A DNA stretch of 64,000 nucleotides from JAADHX01 sp964569385 (GTDB lineage Bacteria; Actinomycetota; Acidimicrobiia; Acidimicrobiales; Poriferisodalaceae). A program made the translations under genes and the position numbers. The stretch covers positions 1 through 64,000 of the forward strand of contig CAZMUM010000030.1 in assembly GCA_964569385.1 (NCBI GenBank). Direction: 5' to 3'. Shown here piece after piece: positions 44,648 to 52,769 of the stretch. Below the pieces are notes generated by a model. The model saw only the letters and a list, made by a program, of their open reading frames with translations, was not told where the DNA came from and ran no database searches. Each line of letters starts with the position of its first letter. Position 1 is the stretch's first letter.

Positions 44648-45268
44648 TTACCGCTTCGAGGCCCGCGCGACGCGTGCAGCTCGCCCTTCGACTACGGCGT
44701 CTCTGGCGACGGGGAGATACCCGGCAGCCGAATAGATGTGAATCGCCAGCCCAGGTATGCCACATATCCACGCCAATACCTCGCCTATATCGGCCCAGCC
44801 AGCGCTGCTGTTACCCACTAGAAACAATGGAAAAGCCGCCATTAGGAGGAATGTCCCGGTCTTGCCCCACCAGGTCACGTCGATCCGCCTGGCGCCCATG
44901 GCACCGATAACGAGAGCAACAATTGACACCAAACCTTCGCGAGCCAAGGTAAGCGCCGCGAACCACCATGGCACCGAACCATCGATCCAGATGGCAGTGA
45001 CGCCCACCAAGAACAACAAACGGTCGGCGGTCGGGTCGAGCAGTTTTCCGAGTTCGGAGATCTGGTCGAACCTTCGCGCTATCCAACCGTCGACCCAGTC
45101 GCTCGCACCAAGCGCACCTAGTAGCCAAGCAGCGGCGTGGCGGTTCTCGGGTCCGAAGAGCAACCACACAAAGACGGGTAGCAGTGCGAGCCTGAGCACG
45201 CTGATGACGTTGGGGATAGTCAGAATTCGACTATTCGCAATCAGAGTGTTTCCGTCGCTGTCTGCCAC
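44648..45268 (-). CDS. pgsA: CDP-alcohol phosphatidyltransferase (phosphatidylglycerophosphate synthase-like)
   Basis: A 206-aa membrane enzyme. The complete CDP-alcohol transferase signature lies at about residues 55-80: SDWVDGWIARRFDQI, then SELGKLLDPTAD, giving D-x2-DG-x2-AR-x8-G-x3-D-x3-D. The N-terminus IPNVISVLRLALLPVFVWLL and four or more hydrophobic segments fit PgsA, which makes phosphatidylglycerophosphate from CDP-diacylglycerol and glycerol-3-phosphate. A position just before gcvH-garA recalls mycobacterial pgsA2. Other alcohol acceptors cannot be excluded from sequence. It starts at GTG 45268, 7 nt after a TAGTTT -10 box. Confidence 0.85.
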   Translation of the reverse strand: MADSDGNTLIANSRILTIPNVISVLRLALLPVFVWLLFGPENRHAAAWLLGALGASDWVDGWIARRFDQISELGKLLDPTADRLLFLVGVTAIWIDGSVPWWFAALTLAREGLVSIVALVIGAMGARRIDVTWWGKTGTFLLMAAFPLFLVGNSSAGWADIGEVLAWICGIPGLAIHIYSAAGYLPVARDAVVEGRAARVARASKR

Positions 45269-45275
45269 AACGCCG

Positions 45276-45281
45276 AAACTA
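45276..45281 (-). promoter_or_regulatory. -10 box for pgsA and the gcvH-garA operon (leaderless)
   Basis: Minus-strand TAGTTT, then 7 nt, then GTG 45268, with no Shine-Dalgarno. The 46-bp divergent gap with the HIT gene holds both promoters. Confidence 0.45.
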
Positions 45282-45302
45282 GCTGCAATAAGGCTTCCGA
45301 TC

Positions 45303-45308
45303 TACAGT
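45303..45308 (+). promoter_or_regulatory. -10 box for the HIT-family gene (leaderless)
   Basis: TACAGT, then CTCGAC (6 nt), then ATG 45315. No ribosome-binding site. Confidence 0.5.
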
Positions 45309-45314
45309 CTCGAC

Positions 45315-45716
45315 ATGTCCACCATTTTCTCTCGCATAATCGACGGCGACATTCCGGGCACTTTCGTCTGGACAGACGACGTGTGCGTCGCCTTCATGTC
45401 GATCAACCCGCTGCAGACTGGCCACGTGCTTGTGGTGCCTCGCGCCGAGGTCAGCCATTGGATTGATCTCGACGCCGACACCGCAGCGCACGTCTTCGCC
45501 GTCGCGACTTCGATCGGTCGGGCCATCTACACCGCGTTTGCACCGCCACGGGTCGGGATGCTCATTGCAGGCTTCGAGGTGCCCCACACCCACTTCCATG
45601 TGGTGCCGATGTTCGACATCACCGACCTCGACTTCGCCAACGCGGCAACTTCGGTCGATCGCGACGAACTCGACGCGGCCGCCGAAGCCATCAAGGCTGC
45701 TTTGGCAGCTGTCTAG
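45315..45716 (+). CDS. HIT-family nucleotide hydrolase/transferase
   Basis: A 133-aa histidine-triad protein. STIFSRIIDGDIPGTFVWTD and FMSINPLQTGHVLVVPRAEV are standard Hint/HINT1-like blocks, and the catalytic triad is VPHTHFHVVPMF (His-x-His-x-His). The family hydrolyses or transfers AMP from nucleotide conjugates. ATG 45315 opens the conserved domain and lies 6 nt after a TACAGT box; upstream codons run into divergent pgsA. No clear functional link to the neighbours. Confidence 0.92.
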   Translation: MSTIFSRIIDGDIPGTFVWTDDVCVAFMSINPLQTGHVLVVPRAEVSHWIDLDADTAAHVFAVATSIGRAIYTAFAPPRVGMLIAGFEVPHTHFHVVPMFDITDLDFANAATSVDRDELDAAAEAIKAALAAV

Positions 45717-45768
45717 TCACGAGTCGCTTCTCACGAGACCTCTTGCCGAATCTGGCACGATTGGGGCC

Positions 45769-46587
45769 ATGAGCCAACGCTGTGAGGTCGTGTCAGACGT
45801 GGCCCGGCTCGAATCTTTCCTGCGGACTGATTCGGCCACCCATTTGTACGCTCTTGCCGACCTCGACGAGGAGTTTTTCTCCGACTCGACGTGGTGGATG
45901 CTGTCAGACGAAGGCCGCGATCTTGCCGTGGCCTTCGTGCTTGACGGGTTCGAACCACCACTGCTAGCGGCGTTGGATTCAACCGGCGAGGGCCACGACC
46001 GAACCATTCTCAATTCGATCGCCTCCGAACTAGGCGATAAGTGCTTCGTGAACCTCATGCCCGGTGCTGCTGAGTCGCTAAGCGACTCGTTTGATTTCAA
46101 CGATGACGGGCTCCACTCAAAGATGATCTGGAGAACCGGCAAGCAACTACCGCCTGCAAACAGCGCAACCCTCGACGGCGAGCCAGTCGTAGTCGAAGGG
46201 CTCGGGCCCGAACACCTAGGCGAAATCGAACGCCTCCAGAGGTCGACTCGAGACGCCGGTCGAGTTTTTGCTCCAGAGATGCTCGCCGCCGACACCTACG
46301 TAGGTGTTCGGGACGGAACCGAGTTGGTAGCCATGGCCGGAACCCATGTGTTCTCAATCCAACGACGGGTCGCGGCTATCGGCAACGTCCTAACCCACCC
46401 AAGTTATCGCGGCCTAGGGCTCGGAACCGCTTGCACGATCGAGGTAATGAAGCGGGTCCAGCCTCACGTCGACCACATCGGGCTCAACGTCGGCCACGAC
46501 CGAACTGCGGCAAAAGGGATCTACGAGCGACTCGGGTTTGAGTACGTGATCGACTACGTCGAGGGCACCCTCAGCCGTCGAGATTGA
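45769..46587 (+). CDS. GNAT-family N-acetyltransferase
   Basis: A 272-aa protein with an N-terminal half typical of two-lobed acetyltransferases (LESFLRTDSATHLYALADLD) and a C-terminal GNAT lobe. The acetyl-CoA loop is GNVLTHPSYRGLGLGTACTI (R-G-x-G-x-G/A), followed by NVGHDRTAAKGIYERLGFEY. ATG 45769 was chosen because coding quality starts there; upstream frame codons overlap the HIT gene. The substrate is unknown. Its end overlaps the convergent SRAP gene by 17 bp. Confidence 0.85.
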   Translation: MSQRCEVVSDVARLESFLRTDSATHLYALADLDEEFFSDSTWWMLSDEGRDLAVAFVLDGFEPPLLAALDSTGEGHDRTILNSIASELGDKCFVNLMPGAAESLSDSFDFNDDGLHSKMIWRTGKQLPPANSATLDGEPVVVEGLGPEHLGEIERLQRSTRDAGRVFAPEMLAADTYVGVRDGTELVAMAGTHVFSIQRRVAAIGNVLTHPSYRGLGLGTACTIEVMKRVQPHVDHIGLNVGHDRTAAKGIYERLGFEYVIDYVEGTLSRRD

Positions 46588-47323
46588 GCTTCAGTTCGCG
46601 GTCGCCATCTTCGGATTGTTCTGGCGGCACAAATGCGACGATGAGTTCTGCCCCTTTGTTGCGCACGTTGCCGACCATCGGATCGACTGGGTGGGCCGTT
46701 AGCAGCGCCTCGGGTGCAGGTTTCAGAAGCGAGGTCAGGCGGTCGAGATCGGTGACCTCGGGGTCGAGCCACACTTCCCATGCGTCTGGTGAGAGGAACG
46801 CCGGCATGCGATTGTGGATTGGTGCCATGAACTCGTTGGCTTGGGTGGTCACCACCGTGGTGGAGTGCAGAACGTCGTCCCAGTCGCGATCAGGTCCGCG
46901 CCAACGCTCCCACAAACCGGCCATGGCCAACGGCTCGCCATCTGGCCGGTGAATATACATCGGCTGTTTCTTCGGTTTGCCCTTGTCGGTTTTACCGACC
47001 ACCTTCCACTCGTAGAACCCATCGGCGGGCAGGAGGCAACGACGTTTAGCCAGAGCCCGCTTGAAGGTGTTCTTGTCGGCCAGAGTTTCTGACCTGGCAT
47101 TGATCATCTTGTTGCCAACCTTGAGGTCCTTGGCCCACATCGGCACCAGGCCCCAGTGAAAGGCCTCCATCGATCGCAATGCGTCTGGCCCTTCGCGGAC
47201 TGCATAAACATCGCTGGTCGGAGCAACGTTGTGGTTCGCCGGCAGTGCAACCTCGGGAACCTGAGCACCAAAGTACGCGGCAATCTCGTCGGGAGGCGAG
47301 GCAGAAACGAAGCGTCCACACAT
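46571..47323 (-). CDS. SRAP/YedK (HMCES) abasic-site protein
   Basis: A 250-aa protein starting MCGRFVSASPPDEIAAYFGA. Cys2 is the residue that cross-links abasic sites in single-stranded DNA once Met1 is removed. Other active-site motifs are present: NVAPTSDV, INARSETL, LLPADGFYEW (Glu) and HNRMPAFL (His). The family shields abasic sites at replication forks. A TAACCT -10 box lies 7 nt before the ATG, so it is probably leaderless. I see no SOS box. Confidence 0.93.
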   Translation of the reverse strand: MCGRFVSASPPDEIAAYFGAQVPEVALPANHNVAPTSDVYAVREGPDALRSMEAFHWGLVPMWAKDLKVGNKMINARSETLADKNTFKRALAKRRCLLPADGFYEWKVVGKTDKGKPKKQPMYIHRPDGEPLAMAGLWERWRGPDRDWDDVLHSTTVVTTQANEFMAPIHNRMPAFLSPDAWEVWLDPEVTDLDRLTSLLKPAPEALLTAHPVDPMVGNVRNKGAELIVAFVPPEQSEDGDRELKLNLDG

Positions 47324-47330
47324 GATCTAG

Positions 47331-47336
47331 AGGTTA
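47331..47336 (-). promoter_or_regulatory. -10 box for the SRAP gene (leaderless)
   Basis: Minus-strand TAACCT, 7 nt, then ATG 47323. Confidence 0.4.
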
Positions 47337-47487
47337 CTGCGACGCACAACTGCTGCGCGCCCCTCGACACCGCGGACTACAGCCGATCTGGCATCGTGGT
47401 CCGAATGCCTCCGCTAACAGGAATATTGGCCCAACAAGAGCCTTTTCCTACAGAAGCCAGATTCATCTAGTCCCGGAGACACCAACC

Positions 47488-48267
47488 ATGAGCACCCCAC
47501 CCCACCGGTACAGCAACGCGGCAATGTTCCAGAAGAACTGGTTCCGATACGGCGCCATCGGCGTTGGGGCGATAGTTGTGATAGCCGGCTTCGGGCTCTG
47601 GTGGCTAACGAGAGGTGATCCGCCGGTCGCGGTCGACGCCAGCGTCGCCGCAGAGATCGCAGCCTCGGCGACCACAGAAACCGGCGCAACGGACACCCAA
47701 TTTGCCGAAGCCGGCATCGACGGAACATGGACCGTCGACACAACGATCGGTGAGTTCTCCTTCGAGGACACCACCGCGTCGTACGTCGGTTTTCGAATCG
47801 ACGAGGTTCTCGCCGGTGGAATCAACACCGTTGCGGTTGGGCGCACACCGACAGTGTCAGGCGAAATCTCGATCGAGGGCACGTCGCTCACGTCGGTCGA
47901 GATCGTCGCCAACCTCAACGACATCAGAACCAACGACAGCAGACGCGACAACAAAGCTCGCGAAGCCATGAACACCTCTGCCTTCCCTGAGGCCACATTC
48001 CGCCTCTCGGCGCCAGTCGACCTCGGCGCCGACCCAATCAACGGCGAGCTGGTAGCGGTGCAAGCCGTCGGCGAGTTCGTTATCAACGGCATCAGCCAAC
48101 CAACAACAATCGACATCACCGCCCAGCTTCTGAACGGCATCATCGTGGTTACAGGGTCAACCGGGATAACGTTCGCCGACTGGGACATCAGCACTCCGTC
48201 GGCTCCGATCGTTGCTTCGCTCGACGATTTCGGAATTATCGAGATGCAGTTGTTTTTCACTCGTTAG
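47488..48267 (+). CDS. Membrane-anchored YceI-family protein
   Basis: A 259-aa protein. A single N-terminal membrane helix (YGAIGVGAIVVIAGFGLWWL) anchors an extracellular Ala/Thr linker and a YceI beta-barrel: GTWTVDTTIGEFSFEDTTAS, LNDIRTNDSRRDNKAREAMN and AVGEFVINGISQPTTIDITA. YceI domains bind isoprenoid or fatty lipids. GGAG at 47475-47478 is 9 nt before the ATG. The next gene follows after 40 bp on the same strand. Confidence 0.9.
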   Translation: MSTPPHRYSNAAMFQKNWFRYGAIGVGAIVVIAGFGLWWLTRGDPPVAVDASVAAEIAASATTETGATDTQFAEAGIDGTWTVDTTIGEFSFEDTTASYVGFRIDEVLAGGINTVAVGRTPTVSGEISIEGTSLTSVEIVANLNDIRTNDSRRDNKAREAMNTSAFPEATFRLSAPVDLGADPINGELVAVQAVGEFVINGISQPTTIDITAQLLNGIIVVTGSTGITFADWDISTPSAPIVASLDDFGIIEMQLFFTR

Positions 48268-48307
48268 CTCCTTCGATTCGTAGCCCTCGACGAACAGGCA
48301 ATACCGA

Positions 48308-49276
48308 ATGACAGATCTCCTAGGCGTCGCAGAAGCGTCGCAAGATTTACGCTGCGCGGTCCTGACCAATACCGTCGGTGAGTCGCCCGCAGGCACTGCG
48401 CCTTGGGCCAATCGGTGGGTGTTGGTCGAGACCGCCCAGCCATGGCCGGTGGCCGCTCTGGACCATGCAGTTTTCGACGACGTCGCCGATAAGACCGTGC
48501 TCAAGACCGATACAAGCCGCACGCTGCTTGTTGGCTCCAAGAGCCCGACCAGCAGCGTCACACCGCCAGACAGCGCCCGGGTGATTGTCTATGACCGTGT
48601 TCGTGGCAGCGACGCCAGCGACTCGCTTAGTGGGTTTGATGGTCAAGAGCGTGTGGTTGGCTTCGATGAACTCGGCTCATTGATCATGGCGGCTCACGCC
48701 GGAGATTTCGTCGGAGACCCGGTGACAACAACCGACGTATTGATTTGTACCCACGGATCCAGAGACCGGTGCTGTGGAAGTTTCGGTACCCGTTTGTTCA
48801 CCGAAGCTGTGGAACTCCAGGCCACCGGAGTGCTATCTGCCAACGTTCGGGTCTGGCGAACGAGCCATATCGGTGGCCATCGCTTCTCCCCGACCGGTAT
48901 CTCGTTCCCCGATGGCACCTTTTGGGCCGGCCTCGACATCGAGGCCCTCTCAGCTATAACGAACCACTCGGCCCAAGGCGTTGAACGCCTTTCCAAACTA
49001 GCCAGGGGCAACACCGGCATCAGTTCGCGAGCCGGTCAGGTTGCCGACATCGAAGGCTTCAGACGGCACGGTTGGCAGTGGATGTCTGCGGCTCGTTCGT
49101 GGAAGGTAGATGGCGAGTCTGTAGCCATCAGCGCGGTGCTCGATTCTGGCTCGGTGTCGTATCGTGCCACCGTCGAGCCCGGTCGAAGCCTCGATGTGCC
49201 AGCGTGTGGTCTCGGTGCCGAACACTCCAAGAAACAAGCCACCGAGCTCCTCCTCACCAGCTTCACCCCGCTGTAG
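48308..49276 (+). CDS. Sucrase/ferredoxin-like (thioredoxin-fold) protein
   Basis: A 322-aa protein. CTHGSRDRCCGSFGTRLF near residues 148-165 and VWRTSHIGGHRFSPT near 180-195 are the hallmark Cys/His motifs of the Suc_Fer-like family, related to thioredoxin-like [2Fe-2S] ferredoxins. The N-terminal RCAVLTNTVGESPAGTAPWA is also typical. Biochemical role unknown; redox or iron-sulfur binding is likely from the motifs. It ends at a strong bidirectional hairpin. Confidence 0.85.
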   Translation: MTDLLGVAEASQDLRCAVLTNTVGESPAGTAPWANRWVLVETAQPWPVAALDHAVFDDVADKTVLKTDTSRTLLVGSKSPTSSVTPPDSARVIVYDRVRGSDASDSLSGFDGQERVVGFDELGSLIMAAHAGDFVGDPVTTTDVLICTHGSRDRCCGSFGTRLFTEAVELQATGVLSANVRVWRTSHIGGHRFSPTGISFPDGTFWAGLDIEALSAITNHSAQGVERLSKLARGNTGISSRAGQVADIEGFRRHGWQWMSAARSWKVDGESVAISAVLDSGSVSYRATVEPGRSLDVPACGLGAEHSKKQATELLLTSFTPL

Positions 49277-49293
49277 ATCGCGCAAATTTCTGC

Positions 49294-49341
49294 AACCAGT
49301 GTCGAGGATTGGGGCTATGGCCCCAATCCTCGACACTGGTT
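49294..49341. terminator. Very long bidirectional terminator hairpin
   Basis: A perfect 22-bp inverted repeat (49294-49315 and 49320-49341) around the tetraloop TATG; the top of the stem is GATTGGGGC/GCCCCAATC. It lies between two convergent genes and has no T-run. Confidence 0.8.
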
Positions 49342-49353
49342 GGGAGTTTGGGC

Positions 49354-50595
49354 TTAGCTCGACATTGCTTTGTTGACCTCGCTGAACATCTTCTGGCCGA
49401 AGATGAGGATCATGGCAATGCCAATCCCGGCGCCGCCAATGACCCACTCGCTGCCCCATTGTTCGGCGACGACCCCGCCGATCATCGAACCGATGGGTTT
49501 CATTCCCCAGGCGATAAACAAATAGGCGCTCATGACGCGGCCAAAGATCTCATCGGGCACGGTCCGTTGCCTCGCGGTTGAGCTAACCACGTTCCACAGC
49601 GGATCCGAGAACCCCCTTGCGGCAAAAAGAAAGCCGACCAAATAGATGTTGGTCGACAACGCCATTAACACCGAGGTAGCGGTCCAGACGGTAACCGACA
49701 CACGCATGCTGCCGGCGCCGCCTACACGATCGATTATTGGAGCGACCACCAGGCTGGCGAGGATGGCCCCCACCGACGACATTGAGAGCAATATCCCAAA
49801 ACCGGTGTCGCTCAGCCCTAATCGCTCTTTGGCAAAGATCACAACTACAGCGTTGGCTGCTGAGCCGATAACCGAGAACCAGCCGACAGCCACCACAAGA
49901 CTTCGCAGCAACGGCTCTGACCAGACGTGACGAAGCCCGGCTGTCCAGGACCGTTGTGTCGTTCTGGACTCGACGTCGGGTTGTACAGCGAGGAAGCTGC
50001 CGCGAATCGTCACCACAAACACCGCGGCCAAGCCGAACATTGCGGCAACCATGACCACTGCTGCGGTGCGACTCAAGGTGAACACCGCAGCTCCTAGGAG
50101 CGGTCCGACAAAGTTGTTGGCCACGGTTTGACCTCCAGCCAGCCTGGCGTTGGCCAATGGAAGCTGGTCGCGACGAACCAACGCCCGCAACAACGCCGGG
50201 TACCCGCTATCGGTCACAACTTCGCCGGCTCCGATAACAAACGCAACCACGACGAGCCACCAAATGGTGGCGGCTTCCGATGCCACCAGAACAGCCAAGA
50301 ACAGAGCACCCACGGCGCGAGCAGCCAACGAGATGCCTATCGCCACGCGCCGATCGATGCGGTCCACCAACGCACCAAGTGGTACCGCCAAAACCAGGAA
50401 CGGAACGAAGCGAGCCGCCGCGACCGCGGCAATCTGGCGAGCATCGTCGGTTAGGCCGATCGCTAGCAGAGGCAGAACGGTGAGGGTGATACCGTCGCCA
50501 AGACTGGCCGCAACCCAGCCCGCCCACGCCCGCCAGAAGCGAGAACCAAGCTTGTTCTCACTGGCTGACTCACTGGCTGTCACCGGTTCGTCCAT
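49354..50595 (-). CDS. MFS transporter (MFS_3-like)
   Basis: A 413-aa integral membrane protein with about 12 hydrophobic segments. WAGWVAASLGDGITLTVLPL opens the first helix, the loop motif is GALVDRIDRRVAIG, and the region VRRDQLPLANARLAGGQTVA matches the EntS/MFS_3 group, like the exporter at 17,223. It has no regulator beside it. Substrate unknown. Confidence 0.85.
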   Translation of the reverse strand: MDEPVTASESASENKLGSRFWRAWAGWVAASLGDGITLTVLPLLAIGLTDDARQIAAVAAARFVPFLVLAVPLGALVDRIDRRVAIGISLAARAVGALFLAVLVASEAATIWWLVVVAFVIGAGEVVTDSGYPALLRALVRRDQLPLANARLAGGQTVANNFVGPLLGAAVFTLSRTAAVVMVAAMFGLAAVFVVTIRGSFLAVQPDVESRTTQRSWTAGLRHVWSEPLLRSLVVAVGWFSVIGSAANAVVVIFAKERLGLSDTGFGILLSMSSVGAILASLVVAPIIDRVGGAGSMRVSVTVWTATSVLMALSTNIYLVGFLFAARGFSDPLWNVVSSTARQRTVPDEIFGRVMSAYLFIAWGMKPIGSMIGGVVAEQWGSEWVIGGAGIGIAMILIFGQKMFSEVNKAMSS

Positions 50596-50665
50596 TTCGG
50601 AGGTGTCTCAACTCACCCTGACAGGCAGGGACCAACCCGAGACCTTACGCGTCTGGTCGGTTCGT

Positions 50666-50671
50666 TATTGT
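50666..50671 (+). promoter_or_regulatory. -10 box for the HAD/NT5C-like gene (leaderless)
   Basis: TATTGT, then TATTCG (6 nt), then ATG 50678. No Shine-Dalgarno is visible. Confidence 0.5.
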
Positions 50672-50677
50672 TATTCG

Positions 50678-51370
50678 ATGACAGATGGTCTTGAGATGCC
50701 TCACCCTGGCAGACAGCGCAGCGAGCATGTTCGTACGCCCAACTCAATGAGTCGAGGTTCTGGCCTTCGTTTGGGGATCGACCTCGATGGAGTTGTAGCC
50801 GACTTCAGCTCGGGCTGGATGGCTCGTTACAACCAACAATTTGGCACCAAGCTTTCCCATGATGACGTAGTCGAGTGGGACGCCCCAGTTTCGCTCACCC
50901 ACTTCGAGAACATGGACGAGTTCTGGGGCTGGTTCGCAACCGCAGGCCACCAAGGCAGGAGCCTGTTCGCCGAACTCGACCCATATGAGGGTGCCCTCGA
51001 CGCGTTACATCGCTTTCATAACGCCGGCCACCAAATCATCATTCTCACCACCAAACCGGACTTCGCGGTCAGCGACACCTACCGATGGCTCAGCGAACAG
51101 CGCATCCCAACGCGCGAGGTACATCTAATCGACGCCAAGGCCGAGGTTGATTGCGACGTGTATCTCGACGATGCCGATCACAACCTGCGGGCCCTGGCTT
51201 CGCGGCGGAACCAGTCGGTTGTTTGCCGATTCGTTCGCTCCTGGAACAGTCCCCAGCTCGGCACCATCGACGCCCGCTCCTGGGCCGAGTTCGGATCGTT
51301 GGTGGAACAGACCGCTCGGGCGCTCCCGGTACTTGGCACGCACAGAGGACCCTCATCATCGACATGTTGA
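50678..51370 (+). CDS. HAD-superfamily 5'-nucleotidase (NT5C-like)
   Basis: A 230-aa protein. The HAD motif I is LGIDLDGVVADFSSGWM (nucleophile and second Asp, near residue 37), motif II IIILTTKPDF, and motif IV VDCDVYLDDADHNL. The cap insert WDAPVSLTHFENMDEFWGWF resembles NT5C-type nucleotidases. It should dephosphorylate a nucleoside monophosphate, but the substrate is not readable. ATG 50678 fits a leaderless promoter; the internal ATG at 50747 (MSRGSGLRLG) is an alternative. It stands upstream of the phosphonate-type transporter in the same direction. Confidence 0.8.
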   Translation: MTDGLEMPHPGRQRSEHVRTPNSMSRGSGLRLGIDLDGVVADFSSGWMARYNQQFGTKLSHDDVVEWDAPVSLTHFENMDEFWGWFATAGHQGRSLFAELDPYEGALDALHRFHNAGHQIIILTTKPDFAVSDTYRWLSEQRIPTREVHLIDAKAEVDCDVYLDDADHNLRALASRRNQSVVCRFVRSWNSPQLGTIDARSWAEFGSLVEQTARALPVLGTHRGPSSSTC

Positions 51371-51490
51371 TGTTCGCATGTGGGCAGCATCGCGGATAAG
51401 TTGCTGGCCCCACGCGGTAGCGATACTGCCCTCGTGGAAACTGCTCGCCGCGGGGCGGGCACTGGTTCAGGATAATCCTCAGGAGGGATC

Positions 51491-52690
51491 ATGAGAATCC
51501 GACACTTGCTAGCGCTACTGCTAGCCCTTTCACTCGTTGCCGCTGCTTGTGGTGACAGCGACGACACAACTGCCGGCGATGGCGACGCCACCACCACCAC
51601 GGCCCCAACCGAAACTACAGAAGCTCCAGCCGTTACTACCGAGGCACCAGCCACGACCACCGAAGCACCGGCCACGACCACCGAAGTGACCGAACCAGAA
51701 GACATGACGCCGGAGGGCTGGCCAGATTCACTCGTGTTTGGCTTCGTGCCGAGCCAAGAGCAAGACACCTTGCAGGACGACGTTCAGCCGTTCATCGACG
51801 TGCTTGAGGCCGCTCTGGGCATTCCTGTAGAAGGCATTGTCACCACCGACTACACCGGCCTCGTTACCGCCATGGGTACCGGCACCGCCGACCTTGGCGC
51901 GTTCGGTCCGTTCGGTTACACCCTCGGCGTCGACCAGTTCGGCAACATTGAGGCGCTCATTCAGTCGATCCGATTCGGGTCCGCCACCTATCACGGCCAG
52001 TGGTTCACCAACGACCCGAGCATCTGTAACGAGCCACCAGTTCCGGGCACATCGCTCGAGAACCGGGATGGCGAGATTGTTCAGGTGACCTCACTTGAGG
52101 CAGTTGCGCTTCAGGTTGGCGTCTTCTTCGGCGACGATGGCAAGGCTGTTGGCGAGACCACCGATGACGGCGACGAGATCTCGCTCGGTTCCAGCTGCAT
52201 TGCCGATCTCTCCGAAGTCGCCGGCAAGACCATTGCCTTCACCACCGAGAGTTCGACCTCTGGATACCTGTTCCCAGCACTCCAGCTGACCAACCTCGAT
52301 ATTGACCCCAACAACGATGTCACGCCTATATTTACCGGCGGTCACGATGCTGCGGTAACGGCTGTGTACGACGGTAGCGCTGAGGTTGGGTTGTCGTTCG
52401 ACGACGCCCGTCGCACCATCCGCAAGGAGAACACCGACGTCGGCGAAAAGGTGATCGTGTTCAACATCACCCAAGAAATCCCGAACGATGTTGTTGCCAT
52501 TCGCAGTGACCTTCCCCAAGACCTCAAAGACGCCATCTACAACGCTGTGGCCGACTTCCTCGCCACACCAGAGGGCGAAGAGATCTTCGACGCCATCTAC
52601 GGCTGGACCGACATCCGTCGGGCCGTCGAAAGCGACTTCGACATTGTTCGCGAAGCCGCTGTAGCACTTGGCATCACCGAGCCCCTCTAG
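51491..52690 (+). CDS. phnD: Phosphonate/phosphate-type ABC transporter substrate-binding lipoprotein (PhnD-like)
   Basis: A 399-aa lipoprotein: signal LLALLLALSLVAAAC with Cys20 in the lipobox, a Thr/Glu/Ala/Pro-rich linker (TTEAPATTTEAPATTTEVTE) and a PhnD-type binding domain from residue 75 (VFGFVPSQEQDTLQDDVQPF, ADLGAFGPFGYTLGV, TAVYDGSAEVGLSFDDARRT, FNITQEIPNDVVAIRSDLP). Strong AGGAGGG lies 3 nt before the ATG. The domain binds phosphonate, phosphite or phosphate esters in relatives; the ligand here is not certain. It leads the phnD-phnC-phnE-phnE operon. Confidence 0.88.
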   Translation: MRIRHLLALLLALSLVAAACGDSDDTTAGDGDATTTTAPTETTEAPAVTTEAPATTTEAPATTTEVTEPEDMTPEGWPDSLVFGFVPSQEQDTLQDDVQPFIDVLEAALGIPVEGIVTTDYTGLVTAMGTGTADLGAFGPFGYTLGVDQFGNIEALIQSIRFGSATYHGQWFTNDPSICNEPPVPGTSLENRDGEIVQVTSLEAVALQVGVFFGDDGKAVGETTDDGDEISLGSSCIADLSEVAGKTIAFTTESSTSGYLFPALQLTNLDIDPNNDVTPIFTGGHDAAVTAVYDGSAEVGLSFDDARRTIRKENTDVGEKVIVFNITQEIPNDVVAIRSDLPQDLKDAIYNAVADFLATPEGEEIFDAIYGWTDIRRAVESDFDIVREAAVALGITEPL

Positions 52691-52702
52691 TTAGATGCAC
52701 CA

Positions 52703-52743
52703 GTTGAGGTGGGCGCGGAGCTGAGTTCCGCGCCCACCTCAAC
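52703..52743 (+). terminator. Intra-operon hairpin after phnD
   Basis: A perfect 17-bp stem (GTTGAGGTGGGCGCGGA at 52703-52719 and its complement at 52727-52743) with a 7-nt loop and no T-run. It is placed between the binding-protein gene and the ATPase gene, where it could partly terminate transcription or protect the phnD mRNA and so raise binding-protein levels. Confidence 0.65.
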
Positions 52744-52769
52744 TACGCATCGCAATCCTTAGGGAACAC

